Assembly: GCA_964058845.1 (NCBI GenBank)
Contig: CAXKVR010000882.1
Location: 1-24,673 of the forward strand
Source of the DNA: Carex sylvatica
Taxonomy: Eukaryota; Streptophyta; Magnoliopsida; Poales; Cyperaceae
DNA: 24,673 nt
Direction of reading: 5' to 3'
Under the pieces are notes generated by a model, which worked only from the letters and a program-made list of their open reading frames with translations, had not been told where the DNA came from and searched no databases. A program made the translations under genes and the position numbers. Positions within the stretch are counted from its first letter, which is position 1, and every line of letters starts with the position of its first letter. This document shows, in pieces, positions 1 to 8,690 of the stretch.

Positions 1-274
1 TTTTTCTTTTGTTTTAGTACAAACAATTTTTCTTTTTAAAAAATATCCAAGTTTCCTTTCAACATAAAAAATAAAGGAAAAAAACTTGCACACCTCTGTT
101 TTTCCTCTTGGTTTGACAGGGAAAATCCCATTTTATTCCTCCTCTTGTTAGAAAAGCAACTTTTTTTCTTTAATTCATTGCAAAGAAGGTGACGTGAACA
201 AAGGAAAAAAAAATTTGCATCTTATTTAGCTACTTATCTAATCCTTCCGTTTTGGTTGATAATAACAGGGGAGA
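1..274 (+). promoter_or_regulatory. Upstream/leader region of the CNL gene
   Basis: AT- and pyrimidine-rich sequence with no open frame and no convincing TATA box. An in-frame TAA at 263-265, four codons before the ATG, blocks any unspliced N-terminal extension. The stretch ending 'gataataacag' at 268 looks like a plant intron 3' splice site six bases before the ATG, so a 5'-UTR intron is possible. The promoter itself may lie outside the window. Confidence 0.35.
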
Positions 275-3259
275 ATGAGCTTGTGGGATAAAGCACTCGA
301 CTTTTTGGTGTCAACCATTGGTCAATCTACTTTTGATTCTTGGCTTAATAGGAACAATGTCGATAATTACCTCTTCGAACTTCGTGCAGCACTGCCTAAG
401 GCAGAGCTCCTAATTGAAAGAGCCGAATGCTGGCGACTACCTAAATACAACCCAATAGACAAGCATCTTTCCCTGCTAAAAGATTACATCTATGAAGCCA
501 AAAGCATAGTTGATGAATTGAAGTACCAAAGTTTGAAGAAAAAAGCTGAAGAGAACTTTGCAGGTACTAAAAGTTTTCAGAAATGGATAGAAAACTGGAT
601 GAGTGATTTCCCAACAACAGTGAAAAGGGTTATTGATAGGCTTAATATTGTCTATAAAGAAATGAAAGAAATCTGTGACAGTCGTGGTATACCAGAAAAT
701 CCCAACCAATTTAGCCAAAATGCTAGACCGAATACAAGCACATTTTTTGCATCTAAAGTGTATGGTCGAGATACAATGTTGAATGAAGTGATCGGTCTAA
801 TGGGAATTCCCAGTTCTGAATCTTGTCAAAGGAAGAGAGCGAGAAAAGCAAGTGTGTCTTTTTCAGAAATTGGGGAGACTAGCAGTAGAATGGATAAGAA
901 ACAAAATGTATCTGTTTTATCTATTGTAGGCATGGGAGGCATCGGGAAAACCACCCTTGCACAAATGGTTTGCAATAATGAAACTGTAAAGTCGTACTTC
1001 GATCTAATTATGTGGGTTTGCGTCTCTGATAATTTTAAAAAGGAAAGGTTAACTAAAGAAATGATTGAGAGCGCCACTAAAAAAGAGTGCAATGTTACTA
1101 ATTTTAATGCCCTGCAAGAGGCTTTACAAAAGGCATTAAATTCCAAGAAATTTTTGCTAGTTCTTGATGATGTTTGGAGCAAGGACTGGCAAGATTTATT
1201 GGCACCAATGGAAGGAGCATCTGAGGGAAGTGTAGTGCTGGTGACAACTAGGTCTCCAGAATGTGTGAAAATTTCAGGCACAAGTATAGGCTCCAGAGGT
1301 GATATAAATTTGGAGGGTTTAGAAGAGCATATTTACTGGGAGTTCTTTAAGAGCTGTGCATTTGATTCGGTTGCCGGATCAAACAACATTAATCCAGATC
1401 TGAAGGCTATTGGTAAGGAAATTTGTAAAAGGCTAAAAGGATCTCCGCTTGCTGCCATAACAATTGGAGGTACTTTGAAAAACAACTCAAGTGTTGAACA
1501 CTGGACCAATATCAAAGACAGTAAAATGTGGGAATTACAAAAGGAGGAACATGATATACTTCCCGTACTTCAATTAAGCTATCAATATTTACCCGCTGAT
1601 CTGAAAAAATGTTTCTCCTTTTGCTCACTCTATCCCAAGGATTTTAGATTCAGACAATCTGAGTTAACAAAGTTTTGGATGATGCAAGGTTTTATCGAAC
1701 CTCTAGATAACGAAAAAGAAACTAGAACTCTGGCGAACGTTTACTTTGTTGAACTTCTAAGGCGAGGATTTTTCCAAGCACTTGAATATGAAACATATGT
1801 GATTCATGATCTGATGCATGATGTGTGCCTATCTATAACAAAAGATGAGTGTTTTTGCTTAGAAAATCGGCATTCCGAACAGAAAGTCTCCCTTGATATA
1901 CGGCATGCATCAGTATTTGAAAAGAAATTATCCCTGAAGGAGCAAAATGAGTTGTGCAAATATCAGAAATTGCTTTCTCTAAAGGTACATTGTCCTAACA
2001 GTTGTTGCATTACTGGAATAGAAACCTGGTGCAATGCTTTTAAACATATTCGATCATTATCTCTTGCGGGATGCAAAATTAAGAAGCTACCCGAAAACAT
2101 TGGAAACCTAAAGCATCTATTGTTTCTGGATATTTCTGGCACATATGTTAAAACATTGCCAGAGTCTTTTTGTAACCTTTACAGCCTCCAGTATCTAAAC
2201 ATGATGGATTGCTCAAAGATTGAATGCTTTCCCGAAGGATTTTACAAATTGGTTAATTTACAACTTTTCTATTTGGCTTTTGAAATGGTCTCCTTGGTAG
2301 AACGTTTTGAAAATATTGTCAAAGCAATCCAGCTTTACAACCTGACGATTTGCTTGGATGGTAATAAGAAAATTGAGATTTTAAAGAACCTTGTCCAACT
2401 CAGTGGATCTCTTTGTATAAAAAATCTTCAATATGTTCCCAGCAAAGGAGCTGCTCAAAAAGCACAACTGAGCAATAAAACATCCATTAACAGGTTGGTA
2501 TTGGATTGGTTGAGGAATGGTGTCATCGATAATGAGGTACTTGATGGTTTATGTCCCAACCATAAACTCAAAGAGTTGAAAATATCCGGTTATAGAGGTA
2601 GAAATTTATCACCAAGTTGGTTGAAGGAAGAGTTTTTGCCGAATTTAACAGAAGTTGAGTTTCAGAGTTGTTTCAAGGTGTCAACTATCTCTCACCTCCC
2701 TCGTTTCATCACCAAATTAGTCATTCGTTGGCTACACAACTTAGAAAATCTTCAGAATTGGTTGGAACCAAACCACCTGCCCGCACTAAATCATATTGAG
2801 TTACAAGGTTGTGGTAATTTGAAATTACTATCAGTAGAATTATTTGGAGGATTTACATTGCTTGAGAAGCTGATAATTCAGACGTGCCCAAAGCTTAGAA
2901 GCCCAAATGCTATGGTCTTACCACCCTCTGTCAAGTACCTAGAACTGGTTGATTGTGGTGACCTTGAAAAGTCAATTCCCAGTTGTTTGCAAAACCTCAC
3001 ATCCCTTGAAACTTTGAATATACGTTATTGCGACCATTTGGTATCTATTCCAGCTGAGGTCACAAGCAATCTTAAATCTCTATCAAAGCTGCATTTGATG
3101 AACTGTGAAATGTTACAGTCGCTAGGGGGGCACCAGTTTCTTGAATGTTTAAAGGAAGTCTATATTTTGGGTTGTCCTAAGCTTGATGTGACTGGTGGTC
3201 AAAATATATATGGAAAACTGCCATCAGGTAAATCACAACCACCATTCGGTATTTCTTGA
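275..3259 (+). CDS. CC-NB-ARC-LRR (CNL) disease-resistance protein
   Basis: A 994-residue intracellular immune receptor, within the usual 900-1100 range for CNLs. Family role: an ADP/ATP-switched sensor or helper that triggers defence when pathogen effectors are perceived. Seen in order: an N-terminal helical region (about 1-135; no TIR, no MADA start) with an EDVID-like stretch near 70-85; VYGRD at 162-166; P-loop GMGGIGKTT at 219-227; RNBS-A at 241-254; kinase-2 LLVLDDVW at 294-301; RNBS-B VLVTTR near 321-326; GSPLA (GLPL position) at 389-393; RNBS-D CFSFCSLYPKD at 446-456; an MHD motif written IHD at 510-512; then irregular LRRs from about 590 to 970. All nucleotide-binding motifs are intact and no internal stop is seen, so it looks functional. 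The ATG has a purine at -3 and an in-frame stop at 263-265. A basic RKRARK run (186-191) lies between linker and P-loop. The C-terminus is uncertain because of a candidate intron. No paired NLR neighbour is visible. Confidence 0.93.
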   Translation: MSLWDKALDFLVSTIGQSTFDSWLNRNNVDNYLFELRAALPKAELLIERAECWRLPKYNPIDKHLSLLKDYIYEAKSIVDELKYQSLKKKAEENFAGTKSFQKWIENWMSDFPTTVKRVIDRLNIVYKEMKEICDSRGIPENPNQFSQNARPNTSTFFASKVYGRDTMLNEVIGLMGIPSSESCQRKRARKASVSFSEIGETSSRMDKKQNVSVLSIVGMGGIGKTTLAQMVCNNETVKSYFDLIMWVCVSDNFKKERLTKEMIESATKKECNVTNFNALQEALQKALNSKKFLLVLDDVWSKDWQDLLAPMEGASEGSVVLVTTRSPECVKISGTSIGSRGDINLEGLEEHIYWEFFKSCAFDSVAGSNNINPDLKAIGKEICKRLKGSPLAAITIGGTLKNNSSVEHWTNIKDSKMWELQKEEHDILPVLQLSYQYLPADLKKCFSFCSLYPKDFRFRQSELTKFWMMQGFIEPLDNEKETRTLANVYFVELLRRGFFQALEYETYVIHDLMHDVCLSITKDECFCLENRHSEQKVSLDIRHASVFEKKLSLKEQNELCKYQKLLSLKVHCPNSCCITGIETWCNAFKHIRSLSLAGCKIKKLPENIGNLKHLLFLDISGTYVKTLPESFCNLYSLQYLNMMDCSKIECFPEGFYKLVNLQLFYLAFEMVSLVERFENIVKAIQLYNLTICLDGNKKIEILKNLVQLSGSLCIKNLQYVPSKGAAQKAQLSNKTSINRLVLDWLRNGVIDNEVLDGLCPNHKLKELKISGYRGRNLSPSWLKEEFLPNLTEVEFQSCFKVSTISHLPRFITKLVIRWLHNLENLQNWLEPNHLPALNHIELQGCGNLKLLSVELFGGFTLLEKLIIQTCPKLRSPNAMVLPPSVKYLELVDCGDLEKSIPSCLQNLTSLETLNIRYCDHLVSIPAEVTSNLKSLSKLHLMNCEMLQSLGGHQFLECLKEVYILGCPKLDVTGGQNIYGKLPSGKSQPPFGIS

Positions 3260-3634
3260 ACAAATATTTTCATTGGTCGAAATATTGTTATTTTTTAAGT
3301 TACTTTATTTACTTTGACAAATTTCAAAAGCAGAGGCACCTTGTGCTCATGTGAAAGTTGTGAACTTAATATTTATCGAACAGTCTATTGTTCATTTTAT
3401 TATGTTTTTCGTGTGTACTAATTTTTCTTAACTACAAATGACAGCACTTTCCGATGTTCTTAAGATTTTCAATAACTTTTTGTTCCAATAGAATATTATG
3501 GGAAATAATAAAATTTTCACACAAGAATGAATTAATTGTATAACCACCTTAAGACTATTGCTTGTTCTAAGGTACAATCGAACTTCTAACTCCATTATAA
3601 TGTGTTTCTTTTCAAATATTTCTTAATATTGCAG
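3228..3634 (+). other. Candidate 3' intron of the CNL gene
   Basis: The donor 'ccatcag|gtaaat' at 3227/3228 and the acceptor 'cttaatattgcag|atctgc' at 3634/3635 both fit plant consensus, and the intervening 407 bases are T/A-rich. Splicing would replace the last ten residues of the unspliced frame (SGKSQPPFGIS minus its first, shared position) with DLLEEWKISH and a TAA at 3664-3666. Both isoforms come out at 994 residues. The downstream piece also contains a second donor-like 'acag|gtattc' at 3710/3711, so more introns in the 3' UTR are possible. Predicted from sequence only. Confidence 0.5.
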
Positions 3635-3666
3635 ATCTGCTTGAAGAATGGAAAATCAGCCACTAA

Positions 3667-4586
3667 AGACAGAACTGTGGCTTTAGCTCCACCGAATGTT
3701 AAGTTAACAGGTATTCGGTGATATATCCATCTGATTCAAAATGTTTGAGACATTATGATCTCTGGAGTATATTTGAATTTAATTCTCAAACCATAAGAAG
3801 GTCGAGAGTTCACATAACACCTTAATAATTGAGAAAATGAAATTCTAAAGAAAACTACATTTGTATCGTACACAATTATACCAACAGAAAGTACTTGAAT
3901 TTGTGCAACTCAGGCCTTAATTTAGTAATAGGAAGAACACATCCCCCAGAAAGTTACAGGATATGATGTGCAATGCTATACCAAAATTTATTTGAAATAC
4001 ATGATGCTAATAATTCAACCTCATTTTATTCATTTTAGAATTGATGTCTTGCCCTCTTGCATGGTTGTTGTGCTCTACAGATTTATGGACTATTGGTTCA
4101 CCAAAATAAGTTGGTTAAAACATTCTAAGATTATTTTCTTAGTTTATTCTGGTAATTTGTGTAACAATTAATGCTCCTTTGTGTGTTTCTCTGAAATTAA
4201 TTACTCATATCAATAACCTTTTTGGTTCATGTCTGTTAAAATAAATTTTATTTGGAGATGAATATTGTCTGTTAAAATACTCATATTGGAGATGCTATCT
4301 CGGGTACATGAAGCAAATCAATGTCTCTAGTCAATTTGCTAAAGAAGTTATCAACCAAAGCTGTTGCTTTGCATAGAATTGTGAAAAATAAGGGTAGAAC
4401 GGTAATATAATATTTTATAAACTGGAAGAAACAAATTCCGTTAGAAACTGATAAGTCATGTGCTAAAAGGCCCATCATCGGCCCTATAATAGGAAGGGCC
4501 AATCTCAAAGACTGAATGTGGATTTGATGTGAGCCCAAATAAAATTTTATCATTTCTCTTGTAAAAGATAATGACTGTTGATATAA
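3667..4586. other. CNL 3' flank, no gene recognised
   Basis: Probably holds the CNL 3' UTR and its polyadenylation site, which I cannot place among many A/T-rich hexamers. Short ORFs here have no recognisable domains. Around 4230-4295 the phrase 'gtctgttaaaata' followed by 'ttggagatg' occurs twice about 38 bases apart, a small imperfect tandem repeat. Confidence 0.4.
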
Positions 4587-4605
4587 ATTAATATATATCA
4601 TTAAA
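4587..4605. repeat. 19-bp direct repeat, left of MITE A1
   Basis: The sequence attaatatatatcattaaa abuts the left end of the fold-back element and is repeated exactly at 5011-5029, abutting its right end. It may be an unusually long target duplication or the product of break repair. Confidence 0.75.
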
Positions 4606-5010
4606 CTAGGGTGTTCTTAAGCTCACCAAACACTTTCATGAGCTTAACTCCAAAATTCATCAAATTGGTTTCAAATGACGAATCCGAACTGTTGGAACCC
4701 GCCTACCTTACGAGTGATGCGTCTACATGTGAAAATTTTAAACATTCGAATTAATTTAGTATAAAGTCAATCGGTCAAAATTAGAAGGTTAATAAATTAA
4801 TTTTAGTGCATTTATTTTTTGAACCTTTTTTGACCGCTTGACTTTATACTATATTAATTTGAATGTTTAAAATTTTCACATGTAGAGACATCACTCGTAA
4901 GGTAGGCGGATTTCAACAGTTCGGATTCGTTATTTGAAACCGATTTGATAGATTTTAGAGTTAAGCTCACCAAACACTTTGGTGAGCTTAAGAACACCCT
5001 AGTTATACTC
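4606..5010. mobile_element. Fold-back MITE, family A copy 1
   Basis: An almost complete long palindrome. The left half (ctagggtgttcttaagctc...) reappears as its reverse complement in the right half (...gagcttaagaacaccctag), with arms of roughly 180 bases around a short AT-rich centre. There is no coding capacity. The right end contains a smaller perfect palindrome at 4961-4991 (14-base arms, 3-base loop). Copy 2 at 18379-18791 shows the full terminal repeat as GAGTAGAACTAGGGTGTTC; here the right end keeps 'tatactc' but the left end lacks the matching bases. The superfamily is not assigned. Confidence 0.85.
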
Positions 5011-5029
5011 ATTAATATATATCATTAAA
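5011..5029. repeat. 19-bp direct repeat, right of MITE A1
   Basis: Exact copy of the 19 bases at 4587-4605, immediately after the element's right terminal 'tatactc'. Confidence 0.75.
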
Positions 5030-5368
5030 TCGGTTTTAACCGTTTAGATGCATCTCTAAAGTCGATTCAATAAACCTCTTGTACTGGCCATTTTTATCTT
5101 AACATGTTTAATTTATAAGCTCAATTCAATCTAATTGAAAACGTGTGAAGGAGTACAATTGATTTATTTATCTTAAAAACTATCAGCACTCAAGATGTAA
5201 CCGGATAACAGGTGATTATTCATTAATTGTTACTCTTTGTTATCGATAATGAATAATGCAAAATATTTGGATCGGGTTCAGAGTTCAGACCCGATAATGA
5301 AATTTTCCAGATATCCCATGTAAATTTTGCTATCAGCTACTTAGAAACTAACTAACTGGTAAAGAGCA
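5030..5368. other. AT-rich spacer, nothing recognised
   Basis: No ORF of note, no RNA gene and no clear repeat seen on either strand. Confidence 0.5.
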
Positions 5369-5944
5369 TAGAAGGAAGAATCGGAATCAAAATCAGGATC
5401 ATTTTTTTGACCGTGGAATCGGAATCGGGTGAATTAGTCAGAATCGGTCTAATCGGATCGGAAACTCAGACTTCTTTTGCCATAAACTTGTTTTATACTA
5501 GAAAATTGAAAAAAAAAAAAGATAAAAAAATAATTAATCGACAATTTTTGTTTAAACAAATAATTACAATCAAATAATATACTAATACAATATAATACAA
5601 GCATTTCAACACTTATATTTACATGTAGTTATGTAGTTTAGCAACAAAAGATAGCATAGTGTGGTGGTAGTTGGCTTGCTTGATATCCAAGAGGTTCTTG
5701 TTTGACGTTCCAGGGGAAAATTTTTGGAGATGGGTATTTGTGCATTTCAGCTAATGGTATGACTAGAATCAAATCGTTTCAGTCAAAATTTAACTAGAAT
5801 AGGACCATTTCGTCTGAGATTACACTGGAATCAGACCATTTCGGCAATATTGGACAAAAAATTCATATACTGTGTAATTCGGCTTGAAATCCGATCGGTA
5901 CAACCCGATTCCGATTCCGGTCTGAAAAGGTATATTTCCTTCTA
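5369..5944. mobile_element. Degraded terminal-inverted-repeat element (MITE-like)
   Basis: The ends read TAGAAGGAA... and ...TTCCTTCTA. Just inside them, 'aatcggaatc' motifs on the left are answered by 'gattccgattccgg' on the right, and further 'aatcgg' and 'gaatcagacca' repeats lie between. This is typical of subterminal repeats in non-autonomous DNA transposons. I see no matching target duplication (left flank aaagagca, right flank tactatat), so the limits or the family assignment could be wrong. Confidence 0.45.
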
Positions 5945-6423
5945 TACTATATAGTAACTATATATTTTACTGGTAATGTAAATGAACTTTGATTGGGAAT
6001 TTAATCAGGTTTTTGGTCGTGCTGGGCTCAGCTGCTAGCCTGTTGTAGGTTGATTCGGGTCATCACCGGGCCAGGTCAGATTTTACTTGCAATTCAATTA
6101 ACCCATCTGGTTGAAAAAAGAAAGACCCTTATATCATTACATTTACCTTTACCTTTAACATTTTTTTTAATTGATTTATACATTTATAGTTTTATATCCT
6201 TCTATTTATATGATGCAAGCATTCTAGTGCTACACAATGCGGCTAGTCATCTTTAGTGTCAATAAAACAAACCAAAAAATTTAGTGGATTCTTCTCTGAT
6301 ATGATATACACAATTATCCTAAAATTTGGGAACACGCAACAGTCGTTCTGGTAAATAAAAAACGATGTTCTATTGCAACTAATTAATTCGGAATTGTCAA
6401 GCAATTCAAAAAAAGAAATGCTC
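5945..6423. other. Spacer, no gene recognised
   Basis: Short ORFs on both strands carry no recognisable motifs. The part around 6286-6400 (ttcttctctgatatga, then taattaattcgg) resembles 10430-10490 and belongs to the diverged duplication described there. Confidence 0.4.
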
Positions 6424-6431
6424 CACATATG

Positions 6432-6786
6432 CTGGGGCGGACCTAGCCTAGTACAGAGGAGTGTTCAACTGCTCCGCTCTGAATTTTAAAATTTTATACA
6501 AATTTATAGATTCGGACCAACTTTGTCTCCTTCTAAAATTTTATTTTACACGTTCTGGACTTTTAGTTAATAATTAATGTTAAATTTAGAGTTACAATTA
6601 TGATAAATTTTTTGAATTCTAATTGATAAATAGGATTACAAATCAAAGTATTGAAAATTAGAAGTCAAATAATTGAAAATTAGAAATTAAAATATTTTTT
6701 TATCTAATACATAATTAGCTAATAGGTTTGAATCCGATTAGTTATTTTTTTACTCCTTCCTGACGAAAATCTTGAATCTGCCCCTG
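6432..6786. mobile_element. hAT-type MITE with perfect 8-bp TSD
   Basis: The terminal repeats are CTGGGGCGGACCTAG on the left and, read inward on the other strand, CAGGGGCAGATTCAAG on the right, matching the CAGGGGCGGA-type ends common in plant hAT elements. The element is 355 bp, AT-rich inside, with no transposase. The 8-bp target duplication CACATATG is perfect (6424-6431 and 6787-6794), as expected for hAT. The clean duplication suggests a fairly recent insertion. Confidence 0.85.
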
Positions 6787-6919
6787 CACATATGTACTAT
6801 CAAATTAGTTGGTTCATGTAAGTCCTTGAGTGAAATCAAAGAAATTTGGACGAATTGTTTTCCAAAAATTCAAAAAGCAATCGCTATGAGAAGAATTTCG
6901 GTGAAGTATAGGTTGTAAG

Positions 6920-7457
6920 TAGGGGTGTTCATTGGGTTCGGTTTAATCAGTTTTGAATCGAACCGAATTAGTTTGGACTAAACGCTTCAGTTTTTTCAAT
7001 TTAGTGGTTAGATTCGGTTTTCTTTTCTAAAACTTAATTATATCTTCGGTTCAATTCGGTTTACAATTTTCAAAATCGAAATAGCCAAAACGACTGAACT
7101 TTTATATATTATGAGTTTCGTTCGGACTGCCCCAGTTTATTTTTAATACTCCGGTTTATTTCTTAATCAATTGCTTTAAATACTTCAGTTTATTTCTTAA
7201 TATTCCAATTTATTTTTTAATACCCCGGGCTATTTCTTAATATACTTCAGTTCATTATAAATCAATTGCTTTAATATAAAAAATATATATATTTTGGTTT
7301 GAACCGAACAAACCGAACCAACCGAAATAAAACTTTGGTTCGGTTCGATTCGATTGAAATGCTAAATCGGTTCAGTTCGGTTCTATTTTTGAAACATAAT
7401 TATAACTTTGATTTGCCTAGTTTGATTTGGTTTGAACCGAACTGATGAACACCCCTA
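6920..7457. mobile_element. hAT-type MITE with 'ggttcggtt' subterminal repeats
   Basis: The ends TAGGGGTGTTCA and TGAACACCCCTA are inverted repeats of the hAT TAGGGGTG type. The flanking octamers are GTTGTAAG (6912-6919) and GTTGTATG (7458-7465), a target duplication with one mismatch. Inside, 'ggttcggtt' and its complement 'aaccgaac' recur many times near both ends and could be transposase-binding sites. The element is 538 bp with no coding capacity. The matching site without the insertion is seen near 10755-10815. Confidence 0.85.
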
Positions 7458-7494
7458 GTTGTATGAATAATTCATTTATTTTGCAAAAGAAGTT

Positions 7495-7632
7495 ACTGAT
7501 GAGGATTCGTACGTAACACAAGATGTTAATAATAAGAACACAAATTAAATAATAATATAATGAACTGATGAGGATTCGTACGTAACACAAGATGTTAATA
7601 ATAAGAACACAAATTAAATAATAATATAATGA
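7495..7632. repeat. Perfect 69-bp tandem duplication
   Basis: A unit starting 'actgatgaggattcgtacg' is present at 7495-7563 and again at 7564-7632 with no mismatch that I can see. The absence of divergence implies a recent slippage or unequal-exchange event. Confidence 0.9.
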
Positions 7633-7810
7633 ACAGAAAGACAGCCAATTCAATCGTTTTCCATAATTAAGCAGATATGCGCTTGCCTTGACAACCTTAG
7701 ATACTAATTAAGTACAACATATTGCAGATTTACGGATCGATTATCAATATTGTATATCCGATGATCAAATATGAACATAAATGTATGCACTTTGCAATAT
7801 CTCAAACAAA

Positions 7811-7844
7811 ATGGTGATGATGATGATGATGATGATGATGATGG
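7811..7844. repeat. (GAT)n microsatellite
   Basis: About ten uninterrupted tgatga-phase trinucleotides flanked by 'aaaatgg' and 'atggtat'; probably length-polymorphic. Confidence 0.9.
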
Positions 7845-7917
7845 TATAATAAATAAATGAATGGACCAAGAATTCTAGTACTGGAGATTTGCTATATATT
7901 CTGCTCTATATTACGTA

Positions 7918-8218
7918 CAAAATCACTATTTTTTTAGATTTTTGTATCTATCTTAAAAAGTAGTAAAAAAATTTTAAAAAATATAAAATTTGGTCTTCAA
8001 TCATATTTTAACGTGGATATTATGTTTAGTGATTCAGATCGTCTATTTGAACTTCAAAATTAAAGATAAAGATGTTAGATATATACGATTGAGGCATGAA
8101 GTAATATTGAGGCATTTGAGCCATCCTCATATTGTAAATAGGTTCAAATTTCTTATGACCAAGCTAAGACTTCATTCTATCCCATACATAAGTGTTCCTT
8201 TTTACTCATCTTAAATGG
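7918..8218. mobile_element. Remnant (right half) of fold-back MITE, family E
   Basis: The run 'ttgtatctatcttaaaa.gtagtaaaaaaa' followed by '...aaatataaaattt' and 'gattcagatcgtctatttgaactt' parallels the right half of the element at 17979-18365. The terminal 'gaggcatgaagta' resembles that element's 'gaggtatgatga' end. No left arm is visible. A short ORF across this stretch is an artefact of the element. Confidence 0.6.
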
Positions 8219-8269
8219 TTCACAATCAAAGCCATAAAAATGAAAAAAGAAAACTAGTCCAGAGTATCA

Positions 8270-8690
8270 GTAATTTATCAGTTTGTTCAATTTAGTATAT
8301 GTTATGCACATGCATTAATTATGTCATATCAATACATTGGAGTTTTAGCAATAGATGAAATTTATCTTATCAAGAATGGTAAAAAATAATAAGATTCAAC
8401 AAGCTTTTTCCCTCAATTTCATGTCCTTGTCATGATATAAGTTAGGTAGAAAACATAATTAGAATGATCTAAGCTATGAAGTATGTAACATTTTCAATGG
8501 GAGTATATATATAACTATTTCACATGTTATCATAAGTCTGATATCTTAAAATCTTTGATGATTGAACTACATATATAGCACTAATATCATACTTGTTATG
8601 TTACAATTGCAAGTATAATTATCTGAAAATTAATCTAAACAGAACATGTATAAAAATTAAAAATATTGGAGAAAACTAGCAGTATATTGG
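8270..8690. repeat. Old duplicated segment, partner at 22190-22590
   Basis: Shared landmarks in the same order and orientation: 'tccttgtcatgatata' then 'gttaggta' then 'aatataattag' and 'atgatc'; later 'cacatgtta' with 'cataa'; and near the end 'tggagaaaa'. The copies are diverged by substitutions and small gaps, so the duplication is old. No coding sequence is recognisable in either copy. Confidence 0.6.

Noticed and set aside
826..1281. Minus-strand ORF of 151 residues inside the CNL
   Set aside because: Antisense shadow of the NB-ARC region, with no domain of its own.
4281..4601. Minus-strand ORF of 106 residues downstream of the CNL
   Set aside because: No recognisable family and AT-driven composition; a chance frame is the simpler explanation.
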